The notes: generated from the sequence alone by a model not told the origin. A DNA stretch of 64,000 bases from Shewanella atlantica (GCF_003966265.1 NZ_RXNV01000001.1:992001-1056000), one strand, 5' to 3'. Shown: positions 27,830-37,537, counted from the stretch's first letter. Numbers and translations: made by a program.

Positions 27830-27837
27830 AGGTAAAA

Positions 27838-28050
27838 ATGGATCAATTAGAAAGAAGAGTCGAAGATCTTGAAATGAAACTAGCATTTCAAGAGGGGACT
27901 ATCGAAGAGTTGGACCAACAGGTAATCAAACTCAATGACCTGATTGCAGCACAGCAGCAACAGCTGCGTGTTCTTATCACTAAGCTGCAGTCGGTGGAAC
28001 CCAGCAATATGGCAAGTCAGTCAGAAGAGGCGCCACCACCGCACTATTAA
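27838..28050 (+). CDS. slyX: SlyX-family protein
   Basis: A 70-residue protein, mostly one coiled coil (about 1-55, starting [16 protein letters not shown]), with the proline-rich HY-ending tail (PPPHY) typical of SlyX. It is eight bases after the WD40 gene with RBS AGAGG, so likely co-transcribed. Molecular function is unknown. Confidence 0.92.
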   Translation: MDQLERRVEDLEMKLAFQEGTIEELDQQVIKLNDLIAAQQQQLRVLITKLQSVEPSNMASQSEEAPPPHY

Positions 28051-28210
28051 AGTATGACAAGCCACTTCTCGACTCCTTGATTGAGATATATTGAAGTGGC
28101 TTTTGCAGGACTCTTGATCTTATCTGATATTCGAGTCAGGCTGGATTCAGCTATAGCGTGCTTTAATTCGGAAGTGGTTAAATGCAAAATATGGATATTG
28201 AAGGATCGAA

Positions 28211-28708
28211 ATGTTAGCCATTGCTCAAGTTGGCGAAGAGGTACTTACCCTTGTGGCACGAGCGGTCACAGACTTTTCGCCGGAATTACGCGGTATCGTC
28301 GAAGAGATGTTGCTATCGATGGAACAGGCCGAAGGGGTCGGTATTGCCGCACCTCAGATCCACTTAAGCCTTGCACTATTTATCATGGCATCACGTCCTA
28401 CACAGAGATATCCCGAAGCCCCCTATATCGCTCCCACGGTTATCATCAACCCCGAGATTCTGGAGTATTCGCCAGAGTCAGAGGCGGGAGAAGAGGGATG
28501 CCTGTCGATTCCCGAGCGACGACTTTCCATCACCAGACATAGGTGGGTTCAAGTCAAATACCAAGATCTCGACGGCCAATGGCATAATCAAAGACTATCA
28601 GGTTTTATTGCCAGAATTTTTCAGCATGAATACGATCACCTGCAGGGGATCACCCTATTCGAAAGAGCCGCAATGCAAGAGCAAGGCAGAGATGAGGCCT
28701 CACAATGA
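28211..28708 (+). CDS. def: Peptide deformylase (second, atypical paralogue)
   Basis: A 165-residue metal enzyme removing the formyl group from nascent proteins. All three motifs are intact: GVGIAAPQ (42-49), EGCLSIP (Cys97 metal ligand), and QHEYDHLQG (His139, Glu140, His143). It is not in the usual def-fmt context; instead it overlaps a lipoprotein gene by 4 bp (ATGA). It is therefore probably an additional, type-III-like paralogue, while the housekeeping def is elsewhere. Confidence 0.9.
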   Translation: MLAIAQVGEEVLTLVARAVTDFSPELRGIVEEMLLSMEQAEGVGIAAPQIHLSLALFIMASRPTQRYPEAPYIAPTVIINPEILEYSPESEAGEEGCLSIPERRLSITRHRWVQVKYQDLDGQWHNQRLSGFIARIFQHEYDHLQGITLFERAAMQEQGRDEASQ

Positions 28709-30072
28709 AACAGTGGCTACTCCTCCCTCTGCTTAGTTTTTTAGTCAGTGGCTGTGCACTAAACAGCATTTTTATTAACTATCCCTCGCAAATCGCGCCT
28801 GTAAAAGCACAGCTCAATACCAACACCCCTATCAAAGGTGTGCTTGAGGTCGAATCAAATATCTCCGGCGCCGATGGACTCCTATATGCGCAGGAAGCCG
28901 GGCGCGTCGCACAGATCAGCGGCGACTTTGAAGCGAGTAAAGAATACTATCAACAAGCCGTTGCCGGTTACCTTAAGTTTGACGACAAAGCCACCTTGAG
29001 TGTCAGCGATATGGGAGCCACCACCAGCAGCCTGTTTATCAACGATAATGTGATCCCCTACCGTGGACCGGGTTATGAACGGGTGATGCTGCATCAATAT
29101 CAGGCGTTAAACTATATTTTCAGTGGCGATCAACAGGGCGCATTAGTCGAGGTGAGACGCAGTAATGGTCTGCAAAGCTCCGAACAGGCCAGATACCAAA
29201 AATCGAATGAGTCGGTTCAGGCCATGGCTAACGGCACCATAGACGCCGAAGTCAACAAACTCGGAAAAGCAGCAGGCACTGTCACCAGCTCATTTCTTAA
29301 CGCCTATAGCTATTACACGACAGGTGTACTGCATGAGATCTTAGGCGAGCCTAATGACGCATTTATCGACTACCGTAAAGCCGCACAGATATCGCCGGAT
29401 AACCCCTACCTGCAAAAAGATCTGGTGAGACTGGCGAAACAGCTATCTATGCCACAGGCGGATGAATTCGAACGTCGTTGGGGGAAAGCGACAAGGGCAA
29501 AGAAAGAGCAAGGTGAGGTCATATTCTTAATTGAACGGGGATTTGTACCTGAAAAACAAAGCTTAACCGTACCATTTACCATTCACGGTAACTGGCAAAC
29601 CGCCTCACTTGCCACCTATACTTCTAACTCTCGTCCCGTATCTCCGGGTAAGATAAAGGGATTAGGTAAAAGCTTGACCGCGGCGCCTATTGCTAACTTG
29701 GATGCCTTGGCCATCACGGCGCTCAAAGAGGAGCTCCCCGCCGCACTCATTCGTCAGGCTGCGCGAGTTTATGCAAAATCAGAGATGGCCAGAAGTGTAG
29801 AAAGTAACTCGAAGAAACGTAATAACGAAACAGATATCGGTGTCATTGCGATGCAGATTTTTAATGTCATCACAGAGCAGGCTGACAGGCGTAGCTGGCT
29901 CACGCTTCCTAAGCAGGCTCAGATAGCAAGAACTTATCTCAATAGTGGCAGTTATTCGGTTCAGCTGGACAACGGAACACCCGCTCAGATAGAGGTAAAA
30001 AGCGGAAGAACGACACTGGTTTGGGCAGTAGATACTGGAAATTACACACGTTTTTATTCAATAATCATCTAA
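28705..30072 (+). CDS. COG3014-type lipoprotein with TPR-like region
   Basis: A 455-residue predicted outer-membrane lipoprotein with lipobox VSGC. TPR-like helices (AGRVAQISGDFEASKEYYQQAV; LGEPNDAFIDYRKAAQISPDNPYL) are followed by a C-terminal beta-rich region. The overall order matches the COG3014 family found beside lpoB/ycfL genes in Vibrio and Shewanella. It starts inside the def gene and ends 22 bp before lpoB, implying one operon. Function unknown; the context suggests peptidoglycan synthesis or envelope assembly. Confidence 0.8.
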   Translation: MKQWLLLPLLSFLVSGCALNSIFINYPSQIAPVKAQLNTNTPIKGVLEVESNISGADGLLYAQEAGRVAQISGDFEASKEYYQQAVAGYLKFDDKATLSVSDMGATTSSLFINDNVIPYRGPGYERVMLHQYQALNYIFSGDQQGALVEVRRSNGLQSSEQARYQKSNESVQAMANGTIDAEVNKLGKAAGTVTSSFLNAYSYYTTGVLHEILGEPNDAFIDYRKAAQISPDNPYLQKDLVRLAKQLSMPQADEFERRWGKATRAKKEQGEVIFLIERGFVPEKQSLTVPFTIHGNWQTASLATYTSNSRPVSPGKIKGLGKSLTAAPIANLDALAITALKEELPAALIRQAARVYAKSEMARSVESNSKKRNNETDIGVIAMQIFNVITEQADRRSWLTLPKQAQIARTYLNSGSYSVQLDNGTPAQIEVKSGRTTLVWAVDTGNYTRFYSIII

Positions 30073-30094
30073 TAAACATTTAATGGAATTCACT

Positions 30095-30688
30095 ATGAAA
30101 CATTTCAAACTAATTTTTATGCTAGCTGTAGCCATTGGTCTGGCAGGTTGCCAATCTAAAGTCGAATACGGTGATGCCACTGAAGTGGAAACCGTTAATG
30201 AAAACTTCGGCTCAAGCGACCTTCAGGCTATCGCAGCTAAGATGGTCGACAGTATGTTGACCTTCCCGCCGGTTATGGTTTTGACTGCCAACGATCGTCC
30301 AATCATGTTTGTCGATAAGATTAAGAACAAAACTTCTGAGCATATCGACACCGAATCGGTCACCGACTCCATCAGTAATAAACTACTACGCTCGGGTAAG
30401 TTCCGCTTTATCGATATGACAAAAGTTGATGCGGTACGTAAGCAGCTGGATTATCAAAATAACGCCGGCATGGTAGACCCATCGACAGCGATCAGCTTCG
30501 GCCGTCAAATCGGTGCTCAGTATATGCTCTATGGCAACTTGTCCAGCATAGTTAAGCAAGATGGCAGCACCAAAGATGTCTACTACAAGATGACCATGCG
30601 CCTGATGGATCTCGAAACCGGCCTTATCGAATGGTCTGATGAGAAAGAGATCCGTAAAGTAAAGTCTAAGTCTTTCTTAGGTTTATAA
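30095..30688 (+). CDS. lpoB: Penicillin-binding-protein activator LpoB
   Basis: A 197-residue outer-membrane lipoprotein (lipobox LAGC) of the LpoB family, which reaches through peptidoglycan to stimulate PBP1b. Typical segments are ALL in order: FGSSDLQAIAAKMVDSML, RPIMFVDKIKNKTSEHIDT, KLLRSGKFRFID, ISFGRQIGAQYMLYGNLS and a GLIEWSDEKEIRK ending. The start is the ATG at 30095 (GGA 8 bases upstream) giving a clean signal peptide; an ATG four codons earlier is less good. Confidence 0.92.
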   Translation: MKHFKLIFMLAVAIGLAGCQSKVEYGDATEVETVNENFGSSDLQAIAAKMVDSMLTFPPVMVLTANDRPIMFVDKIKNKTSEHIDTESVTDSISNKLLRSGKFRFIDMTKVDAVRKQLDYQNNAGMVDPSTAISFGRQIGAQYMLYGNLSSIVKQDGSTKDVYYKMTMRLMDLETGLIEWSDEKEIRKVKSKSFLGL

Positions 30689-30742
30689 CCTTTAAAGTTT
30701 AATCGGTAGGATTCATCGCCGTGAGACTCACAAGATCTTTTT

Positions 30743-30776
30743 AAAATGCCGGTCAGCCCCTGACTGGCATTTTTGT
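30743..30776 (+). terminator. Terminator after lpoB
   Basis: A 13-bp stem around loop CCCC (30744-30756 with 30761-30773) is followed by a T-rich run. It closes the def-lpoB operon. Confidence 0.85.
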
Positions 30777-30877
30777 TTTTTGCTAACAAGCTGCAACTCC
30801 CGGCAACCCTATCGCACATCATGTAAAAATACGTTAGTGTATCGGGCATAAAAATAATAAGCCTAAGGATCTATGCT

Positions 30878-33517
30878 GTGAATCTGCTGCGTGTCTGTTT
30901 ACTCTCATTGCTCTCCCTCTCTATTATCTCCTGCAGTAGCACGGAAAATTCACAATCAGAGCACCGCGAAACAAACACCTATATCAGCCAGCAGCAGGCT
31001 CAATCCCGCTCAGAAAGAGTCTCCGAGGTGAGTTACCAGCTGGATTTCACCTTAACCGGTCAGAGTGAATTTAGCGGCGTAACAAGCGTCAATTTCACCC
31101 TGTCTGATACAGACTCCCCCCTGACCTTAGATCTCAATCAGGCCACAGTGAAAAGCTTTATCATCAACGGTCATAAGATCTATCCAAGGTACAATGGTAA
31201 TTACTTCACCTTGAACCCCGGCCTGTTAATCTCAGGCAGCAACACCATAGAGGTAGCTTACACCCGAAAGCACAGCACTAATGGCGAAGGGTTGCACCGC
31301 TTTGTCGATCCTATCGATGAAAAGGTCTATCTCTACTCTCATTTCGAGCCCGCTGCCGCGCAGCAGATGTTTGCTCTGTTCGATCAACCCGACCTGAAAG
31401 CCAGCTATCAGCTCACCGTCACCGCCCCTAAGGAGTGGCTCGTCATCAGCGCCATGAAAGAGCAGAGCATAACGGCGACGGGAGAGAGTAATCGCTGGCA
31501 TTTTCCGGCCAGTCCAAAACTGAGTCCCTATAATTTTTCGCTGCATGCAGGTCCATACCATGTGTGGCAAGATAACAGTGGTAAGTACCCACTCCGCCTC
31601 TTCGCTCGTCAATCGGTCGCAGAGCAGGTCACTGCCGAAGATTGGTTTACCTACACCCAACAGGGACTGACCTTCTTCGACGATTATTTCGCCATCCCCT
31701 ACCCCTTTAATAAGTACGATCAGCTGCTGGTGCCGGACTTTCTCTACGGCGCCATGGAAAATGCTGCCGCCGTGACCTTCAGTGAAAATTATTTCCTGCA
31801 TAAGAATAAGATGACCTTAGCTCAAAAGCAGAGCCTGGCAGGTGTCATCATGCACGAGATGGCACACCAATGGTTTGGCAATATGGTCACCATGAAGTGG
31901 TGGAATGGTTTATGGCTCAACGAGAGCTTCGCCTCCTTCATGGCGACACTCGCCACCGCCGAGGCCACCGAATTTACCCATGCATGGCGAAGCTTCTACG
32001 CCAAGGGAAAGCAGAAAGCCTATGAACTGGATAGCCGGATCACGACGCACCCTATCGAAGTACCGGTACCCACTTCTGGCAACGCCTTCGATAATATCGA
32101 TGCTATTACCTATCAAAAAGGTGCATCTGTATTGGTGCAGCTTAACCACCTTTTAGGTGCAGAGGTGTTTAAACAGGGTGTACAACACTACCTGAAACAA
32201 TACAGCTATCAGAATGCGGAGCTACAAGATTTTATTACCAGCTTGGGAAGCGTGGCCAAACGTGACCTCAGGGACTGGAGCGATGAGTGGCTCAACCATA
32301 GTGGGGTGAATACAATAAAGGCCGAATATAGCTGTGAAGCAAACCGCATCACCTCCTTCGCCCTGCTGCAGTTTCCCGCAAGTGACAAGTTGCCAAATTT
32401 AAGAGAACAGAGGATAAAGCTGGGCCTCTTTACCAAAGGACGCCGAGAGCTTCATCGAAACGTTACAGTCCCCGTAACTTATAAAGGAGCGAGGACCGAA
32501 GTTAAGCGACTCATAGGCTCCCGATGCCCGGATCTCGTATACCCCAACTATCAGGACTGGGGCTATGTAAAAGTCATTCTCGATGACAAATCATTCGAAA
32601 CCGCCAGACAAGATCTCAACATGATGAAAGATCCCATGCTGAGATCTATGCTATGGCAAAGCCTTTGGGACAGCGTGACCAGCGGTGTGCTGCCGCTGGA
32701 TAAGTATCTGGGCACGGTATTTATCAACCTCCCGCACGAGCAAGATTACATTATCTTAGGGCAGGTGTTAGCCACCCTCTATCAGAGTAAATCTTACCTG
32801 GAACAGATGCTTCCAATCCATCAAAGTTACACCAATAAAGCCCTCAAAGGCCTGGCGCAGATGAGCCTCAGAAACACCATGGTCAATAACGAAAGTAGTG
32901 ACTTTCAGCGCCGTTGGTTCGATGCATATATCCAGTTCTCACGTACCCCGCGAGTCTTAGATCATCTTGAGCAGTTATTGAAAGGTCAAGCATCGATCCG
33001 GGGACTAACACTGGATCAAGACACACGATGGAAGATCATCACCCAACTCAACCGTTACGACCATAGCGGCAGTCGAAAGCTGCTTGAGGCTGAACAAAAA
33101 GCAGATCAGAGTGACTCAGGAGAGAAGGCGGCTATTGGTGCGCTGGTATCAAGGCCCGAAGCCGGCATTAAACGCCAATGGCTTTACCGTATTGAACATG
33201 AGAGTACCTTGCCTTTCTCTAAACTGAGAACCGCCATGTCTCACCTTTACCCATCTGAACAGAAAATGCTGAGCGCCGCCACTTCTGAGCAGAGATTAGC
33301 CGGCTTAACAGAGGTAGACGCTGATAAAGACCCTGTTTTTATGCGAAGCTATGCTGCAACCCTTATCCCGACTCAATGTGACCATGCTGGCATAGCCCTG
33401 TTACAGAGAGCTATCGATGAGCATACGCAGCTATCTATGGGGACAAGGCGAACGCTGTTAGAAGCGCATCAGGAAGAGCGTCGCTGCGTAACCATCAAAG
33501 AAAAGCTATTGCACTAG
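30878..33517 (+). CDS. M1-family aminopeptidase, lipoprotein
   Basis: An 879-residue zinc aminopeptidase related to PepN. The signal peptide ends in ISC (likely lipobox), so it should be anchored in the envelope rather than cytoplasmic. The substrate-binding motif GAMENAAA is followed by the zinc site HEMAH at 326-330 with the third ligand Glu349 in LWLNESFA. The C-terminal helical half is ERAP/PepN-like. The start is GTG with AAGGA about 10 bases upstream; the near ATG at 30873 is out of frame. It probably trims peptides in the periplasm. Confidence 0.91.
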   Translation: MNLLRVCLLSLLSLSIISCSSTENSQSEHRETNTYISQQQAQSRSERVSEVSYQLDFTLTGQSEFSGVTSVNFTLSDTDSPLTLDLNQATVKSFIINGHKIYPRYNGNYFTLNPGLLISGSNTIEVAYTRKHSTNGEGLHRFVDPIDEKVYLYSHFEPAAAQQMFALFDQPDLKASYQLTVTAPKEWLVISAMKEQSITATGESNRWHFPASPKLSPYNFSLHAGPYHVWQDNSGKYPLRLFARQSVAEQVTAEDWFTYTQQGLTFFDDYFAIPYPFNKYDQLLVPDFLYGAMENAAAVTFSENYFLHKNKMTLAQKQSLAGVIMHEMAHQWFGNMVTMKWWNGLWLNESFASFMATLATAEATEFTHAWRSFYAKGKQKAYELDSRITTHPIEVPVPTSGNAFDNIDAITYQKGASVLVQLNHLLGAEVFKQGVQHYLKQYSYQNAELQDFITSLGSVAKRDLRDWSDEWLNHSGVNTIKAEYSCEANRITSFALLQFPASDKLPNLREQRIKLGLFTKGRRELHRNVTVPVTYKGARTEVKRLIGSRCPDLVYPNYQDWGYVKVILDDKSFETARQDLNMMKDPMLRSMLWQSLWDSVTSGVLPLDKYLGTVFINLPHEQDYIILGQVLATLYQSKSYLEQMLPIHQSYTNKALKGLAQMSLRNTMVNNESSDFQRRWFDAYIQFSRTPRVLDHLEQLLKGQASIRGLTLDQDTRWKIITQLNRYDHSGSRKLLEAEQKADQSDSGEKAAIGALVSRPEAGIKRQWLYRIEHESTLPFSKLRTAMSHLYPSEQKMLSAATSEQRLAGLTEVDADKDPVFMRSYAATLIPTQCDHAGIALLQRAIDEHTQLSMGTRRTLLEAHQEERRCVTIKEKLLH

Positions 33518-33743
33518 GACCTGTTTATTTTTCTGGCTTGAGTTTAGCGTATAAGGTGATAAAGTCGCAAAATTCACTATATTGTTACGATAACAAGTAT
33601 ATTTTGACCGACTAAAATGTGTAATCAGCTGATATAAAACACTATTAATTATTGGCACAGAGTTTGTATCGTACTGTGTATTAAGTCATTTAAGTTCGAT
33701 TATATTTGTATTATAAAGACAGAAAAATAAGGAAATCAGGATT

Positions 33744-33956
33744 ATGGGTCCATTTGAAGTCATGGCCATCGCCATTGTCGCAGTTTTTGGCGTTAAGGCT
33801 TATAAAGAGTTTAATCATAGAAAAACCAGCGTCGATACCAGCGAGGTCGATGCATTAAAAGCTGAACTGGTTAAATTGCAGGAAAGAGTGGCGACCCTAG
33901 AAACCATAGTCACAGATAAGTCTTACCAGCTAGGTGAGCAGATAGACAGATTATAA
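33744..33956 (+). CDS. Small membrane coiled-coil protein, PspB-like
   Basis: A 70-residue protein with one N-terminal membrane segment (about 3-19) and a coiled coil (about 38-65, LKAELVKLQERVATLETIV). The layout resembles PspB of the phage-shock response, and the ending LETIVTDKSYQLGEQIDRL resembles PspB-like proteins, but no psp genes are adjacent. RBS AAGGAAATCAGG is strong. A role in envelope stress is only an inference. Confidence 0.65.
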   Translation: MGPFEVMAIAIVAVFGVKAYKEFNHRKTSVDTSEVDALKAELVKLQERVATLETIVTDKSYQLGEQIDRL

Positions 33957-34009
33957 ACATCTAAGTATAAGATATAATTCTAAAAAAGTTCATTTCGCCC
34001 CAAAATAAA

Positions 34010-34034
34010 AGGCCATCACCTAAGGTGATGGCCT
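34010..34034. terminator. Terminator between the PspB-like gene and the phosphoribosyltransferase gene
   Basis: A perfect 11-bp stem AGGCCATCACC / GGTGATGGCCT with loop TAA; A-rich on the left so it best serves the minus strand. Confidence 0.75.
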
Positions 34035-34096
34035 GATAAAAGCGTTAAGCACTCGCTATAAACATCAACTTTAAAAGCACTTTTTACCGATTGCTA

Positions 34097-34657
34097 TTAA
34101 ACGAACAGGTGCTTAATGTTTTTCAGATCGCCCTTACCTTCCGCCAGCTCTTCCACAGAGAGCCCAGAAACTTCATGAGGGAAGACTAACCACTCTTCAG
34201 ACTCATGGATGTAATAGTCAGGTTTTAGCGGTACAGAAGTATTTTTCGGCTTGTAATACGGGCAGGCAATACGCACATCTTTAGGCATATTGAAGCGCAT
34301 CAACTCAGCCAGTTTCTCTTTGAGCGCGTGGACACTACGGCCGGAATCGAAAACATCATCGACAATCAAGAGTCCATCGCCAGCATTCGCATTTTCGACG
34401 ATATAGTGCAAACCGTGAACCTTGATCTGTTTACTCTGCTGGTTGATGCCGTAGTAAGAGGAGGTGCGAACCGCGATATGATCCGTTTCAATCTCCTTGA
34501 AATCGAAGTATTCCTGTACTGCAATGCCTATCGGAGCGCCGCCGCGCCAGATACCGACAATAAACTGCGGACGAAAACCGCTTTCATAAACTTGCGCCGC
34601 TAAGCGAAATGAATCTTCAAGCAACTCTTGTGCTGTAATAAAGCATTTTTCCGACAT
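34097..34657 (-). CDS. Purine phosphoribosyltransferase-family protein
   Basis: A 186-residue type I phosphoribosyltransferase. The PRPP-binding motif LLIVDDVFDSGRS is complete, and the N-terminal GIWRGGAPIG loop fits hypoxanthine/xanthine-guanine salvage enzymes. A C-terminal EEWLVFPHE segment is typical of this subgroup. The base is uncertain (hypoxanthine or guanine most likely). It would recycle purines using PRPP in the cytoplasm. Confidence 0.85.
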   Translation of the reverse strand: MSEKCFITAQELLEDSFRLAAQVYESGFRPQFIVGIWRGGAPIGIAVQEYFDFKEIETDHIAVRTSSYYGINQQSKQIKVHGLHYIVENANAGDGLLIVDDVFDSGRSVHALKEKLAELMRFNMPKDVRIACPYYKPKNTSVPLKPDYYIHESEEWLVFPHEVSGLSVEELAEGKGDLKNIKHLFV

Positions 34658-34868
34658 CAGACCGTCCCCATCTTGTTATATTAGGTCAAATTGGCAGGCG
34701 ATAGCGGACATTCCAAAGACGGAATGTACCGCAAAATAACCAGTTAGAAAATAAACAGGTTAAAGTGTAGGCACCGACCAGATTTTGGAGGCAAATTTTA
34801 TACTAAAAGTGAGTTTTGTGCTGCAAATAAAATGAAAACTTAGACACGCGGCGATATTTTCCACTTAA

Positions 34869-34964
34869 ACCCAGCCCCTGTATAAGTCCCAGTATAAGCC
34901 CTTGTATAAGTCCCAGTATGAGCCCTTGTATAAGTCCCAGTATAAGTCCCGGTATGAGCCCCTA
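34869..34964. repeat. 12-bp minisatellite, about 7-8 units
   Basis: Seven clear 12-base units from 34881 to 34964 alternate between form A (TATAAGTCCCAG) and form B (TATAAGCCCTTG, with TATGAG variants), plus a degraded unit on the left. The A-B alternation gives a 24-bp higher order. On the minus strand it translates as TGTY-like repeats, but no gene is supported. Confidence 0.9.
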
Positions 34965-34969
34965 TAGAT

Positions 34970-35090
34970 CCCCACACCTTTCCATCCATGGAGATGATGG
35001 GATAACTAAAGTGAAAACAGGTCCCTGTACAAACCCCACATCTTTCCATCCATGTAGATGGTGGGATAACTAAAGTGAAAACAGGTCCAT
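34970..35090. repeat. Tandem direct repeat, period 64 bp, two copies
   Basis: Copies start at 34970 and 35034. Both contain TTTCCATCCATG followed by a shared GGGATAACTAAAGTGAAA and ACAGGTCC, with only a few substitutions. The catccatg core matches the palindrome family elsewhere in the window. The 491-bp gap 34658-35148 is filled mainly by this and the minisatellite. Confidence 0.88.
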
Positions 35091-35096
35091 GCATAG

Positions 35097-35120
35097 AAAA
35101 GCCACCCAAAGGGTGGCTGA
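35097..35120 (-). terminator. Terminator after the PhoD-like gene
   Basis: AGCCACCC-AAA-GGGTGGCT (35100-35118) with T on the minus strand after it. Confidence 0.8.
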
Positions 35121-35148
35121 TTAGGATAGTGTTAACCTGCTAATTTGA

Positions 35149-36918
35149 TTAACTGGCAGCGACTATCTGTGATGAGCCAATCTGGCTGACAGCACTAAAT
35201 TGCTTATCCATATCTTCACTAAACTCCGTCGATAAGATGGTATCGACATAATGCCAATCACTTCGCACTTGTTCGGCTGTAAAAGTTAACACCATAAAGC
35301 CGCGATCACGCAGGTTAGTGTACTTAAGCCCATCAACCATCTGAGTCACTCCGGCCTCAGTCACCGCCTGTTGATCTTGCGGGATCCCTAAGTAATACTC
35401 CAACCCGGGTGAGGAGACAGAGCTGGTCGCAAATTCGACGCCAACGGCATCGCCTGCTGCGTCGGTCAGCTCATTAGCCCAGGCATTATGGGTATCACCC
35501 GCTATCACGACAAGGTTTAACGCCTTAGACTTGGCCGTGGCTAAGATAACCTCTCGCTCATAGGCATAACCGTCCCAGGCATCTAAGTTATAAGGCACAT
35601 TCGGCATCTGTAGCAATGCCATCGCCTCAGGTGTTAGCTTATGCTGATTACCGATAAGAAAACTGTACTCGCTGGCGGTTAAACTTGGATCGTTAGCCTC
35701 AGCCCGTGCTGCCAGCTGAGCGATAGCTCCCAATTCGGCATACTCGGCAATGCTCAACTTCTGCATTGCGATCGCTGCCGGCAGTAGCATCTTGCCCATC
35801 AACACCTGCTGGCCCAGCAGTTGCCACTTACCTGTCGCGGTTAACAGGCTTCCCTGTAACCATTGCAGCTGCTCCGCCCCCAACATTGAGCGTTCGGTAC
35901 TGGTCACATCGGAGGTAAACTTCGCACTATCCATGGCCTGAGTGGCCGGATCGATATAGTCGACATAGTCCAAAGGCTTATCTCTGGCTAACACACGAGT
36001 ATCTAGCATATGCAGATCTACCAGATCGCCAAAACTGAACGAACGGTAGATCTCCTCGTGGTTACCTTCTCGCCACGGACGAATGGGTAACCATTCGAAA
36101 TAGGCTTGCAGCGCCCCAATTTTACGGTCGGCAAAATCCCCTTCGCCTTCGTTATGATTCTCGGCGCCATCGGACCAGGCATCGTTAGCAATCTCATGAT
36201 CGTCCCACACGGTAATGAATGGCACCTTAGCATGCAATTTTTGCAAGCTGCCATCGCCACGATACTGACCATAGCGAGTGCGATAGTCACTCAAGCTAAA
36301 CAGCTCGCCTTCTGGCAGCACTTCACGACCCAGCTCGGCTGCATTCTCACTGGCATACTCACCACGGGCATATTCATAGATATAATCGCCAAGGTGGAGC
36401 ACCGCATCCAGTTCCTCTTGTTGAGCTGCGAGCTCATAAGCATTGAAGTGACCGGCTGGGAAGTTAGCACATGACATCACCGCCAGCTTAACCGAGTCCA
36501 CGGCGCCTTGAGGTAAGGTGCGGGTCATCCCCGTTTCGGTGACAACTCCTCCCGAGGAGAAGCGGTAGTAATAACGGCTCCCCGTCGCCAAGCCTATGGC
36601 ATCGACTTTAACGGTATAATCACGCTCTGCCGTGGTCGTGGTTTCACCATTTGTCACCAGATCGGTAAAGCCTTCGTCGGTAGCCACCTCCCAAGCCACT
36701 TTCATCTCACCTTCTACCTGTGGTGTCACCCGGGTCCAGAGAATGATGGCACTATGGCTGGGATCACCACTGGCTATACCGTGTAGAAAACTGACCTGGC
36801 TAACGTTAGTATCATCATCGCTGCTACTGCACCCCATAAGACCGTATGACACGACTGCGGCGCCTACGCCTTTGGCCGACATTGCTAAAAAATCCCTACG
36901 AGAAAAAGACCGTTTCAT
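35149..36918 (-). CDS. PhoD-type alkaline phosphatase/phosphodiesterase, Tat-exported
   Basis: A 589-residue metal-dependent phosphoesterase of the PhoD family. The N terminus is a twin-arginine signal (SRRDFL at 6-11) with a following Cys in LMGCSSS, so it may be both Tat-exported and lipidated. Family motifs include HGIASGDP, ILWTRVTP, LHLGDYIYEY, TVWDDHEIANDAW and VVIAGDTHNAW. These enzymes release phosphate from phosphodiesters or monoesters using Fe and Ca. AAAGGAATAATAATA precedes the ATG at 36918; the frame extends 19 residues further without support. No Pho box was recognised. Confidence 0.91.
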   Translation of the reverse strand: MKRSFSRRDFLAMSAKGVGAAVVSYGLMGCSSSDDDTNVSQVSFLHGIASGDPSHSAIILWTRVTPQVEGEMKVAWEVATDEGFTDLVTNGETTTTAERDYTVKVDAIGLATGSRYYYRFSSGGVVTETGMTRTLPQGAVDSVKLAVMSCANFPAGHFNAYELAAQQEELDAVLHLGDYIYEYARGEYASENAAELGREVLPEGELFSLSDYRTRYGQYRGDGSLQKLHAKVPFITVWDDHEIANDAWSDGAENHNEGEGDFADRKIGALQAYFEWLPIRPWREGNHEEIYRSFSFGDLVDLHMLDTRVLARDKPLDYVDYIDPATQAMDSAKFTSDVTSTERSMLGAEQLQWLQGSLLTATGKWQLLGQQVLMGKMLLPAAIAMQKLSIAEYAELGAIAQLAARAEANDPSLTASEYSFLIGNQHKLTPEAMALLQMPNVPYNLDAWDGYAYEREVILATAKSKALNLVVIAGDTHNAWANELTDAAGDAVGVEFATSSVSSPGLEYYLGIPQDQQAVTEAGVTQMVDGLKYTNLRDRGFMVLTFTAEQVRSDWHYVDTILSTEFSEDMDKQFSAVSQIGSSQIVAAS

Positions 36919-37117
36919 TATTATTATTCCTTTATTTTTAATATCACTTGTAGTGGTAAGAGGTCTAACTTGCACCTATTTTGTAACACTCGGGTGACAT
37001 TTTCGCTACAAATAAATTATCTAAAAAAATAATGCCGATAAAATTGTCTAATAAATACTTGGAATTAAGGCTATATTGACAGTAGCGAATCGATGAACTG
37101 TCAATGGAGTAATAACG

Positions 37118-37537
37118 ATGAAAGTAAGTGATATTATGAGCACACAAGTGGTCTGCATTAGTCATAAGGCCAGTTTAAAAGATGCCCATGAACTGATGCA
37201 GAGTCGAGGCGTACGCCATCTGCCTGTAATATCAGAATTTGATTCGACACTCGTTGGGATCCTGACACACAAGAAGATGATCAGCACAGTGATGGCCATG
37301 ATGCATAAATATGGTGGCAATGCCTTAGACAGAAAAGAGCGGGGACAACTCGTTGAAGACTTAATGGATACCGAATTTCAAAAACTTACCGATGACGAAC
37401 CCCTCACCATCGTCGTAGAATATTTTATCGAGAACAAGCTAGGCTGCCTTCCCGTGGTTGACACTCAGGGAAAAATCGAAGGGATTGTGACCTCATCAGA
37501 CTTCGTCAAGCTATGTGCAAGCTTATTGAACAAGTGA
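37118..37537 (+). CDS. Two-CBS-domain protein
   Basis: A 139-residue cytoplasmic protein consisting of two CBS domains (KVSDIMSTQVVCISHKASLKDA; VEDLMDTEF...EPLTIVVEYFIENKLGCLPVVD) that usually bind adenosine nucleotides. There is no attached effector domain. GGAGTAATAACG precedes the ATG. It is monocistronic with a strong terminator. Target unknown. Confidence 0.9.
   Translation: MKVSDIMSTQVVCISHKASLKDAHELMQSRGVRHLPVISEFDSTLVGILTHKKMISTVMAMMHKYGGNALDRKERGQLVEDLMDTEFQKLTDDEPLTIVVEYFIENKLGCLPVVDTQGKIEGIVTSSDFVKLCASLLNK

Noticed and set aside
34869..34964. Possible CRISPR array
   Set aside because: Units are 12 bp and directly adjacent; no unique spacers of 26-40 bp and no cas genes.
34840..35109. 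89-residue frame on the minus strand with TGTY-like repeats
   Set aside because: It is only the translation of the minisatellite and tandem repeats; there is no ribosome-binding site or conserved domain, and it lies over the terminator of the PhoD-like gene.
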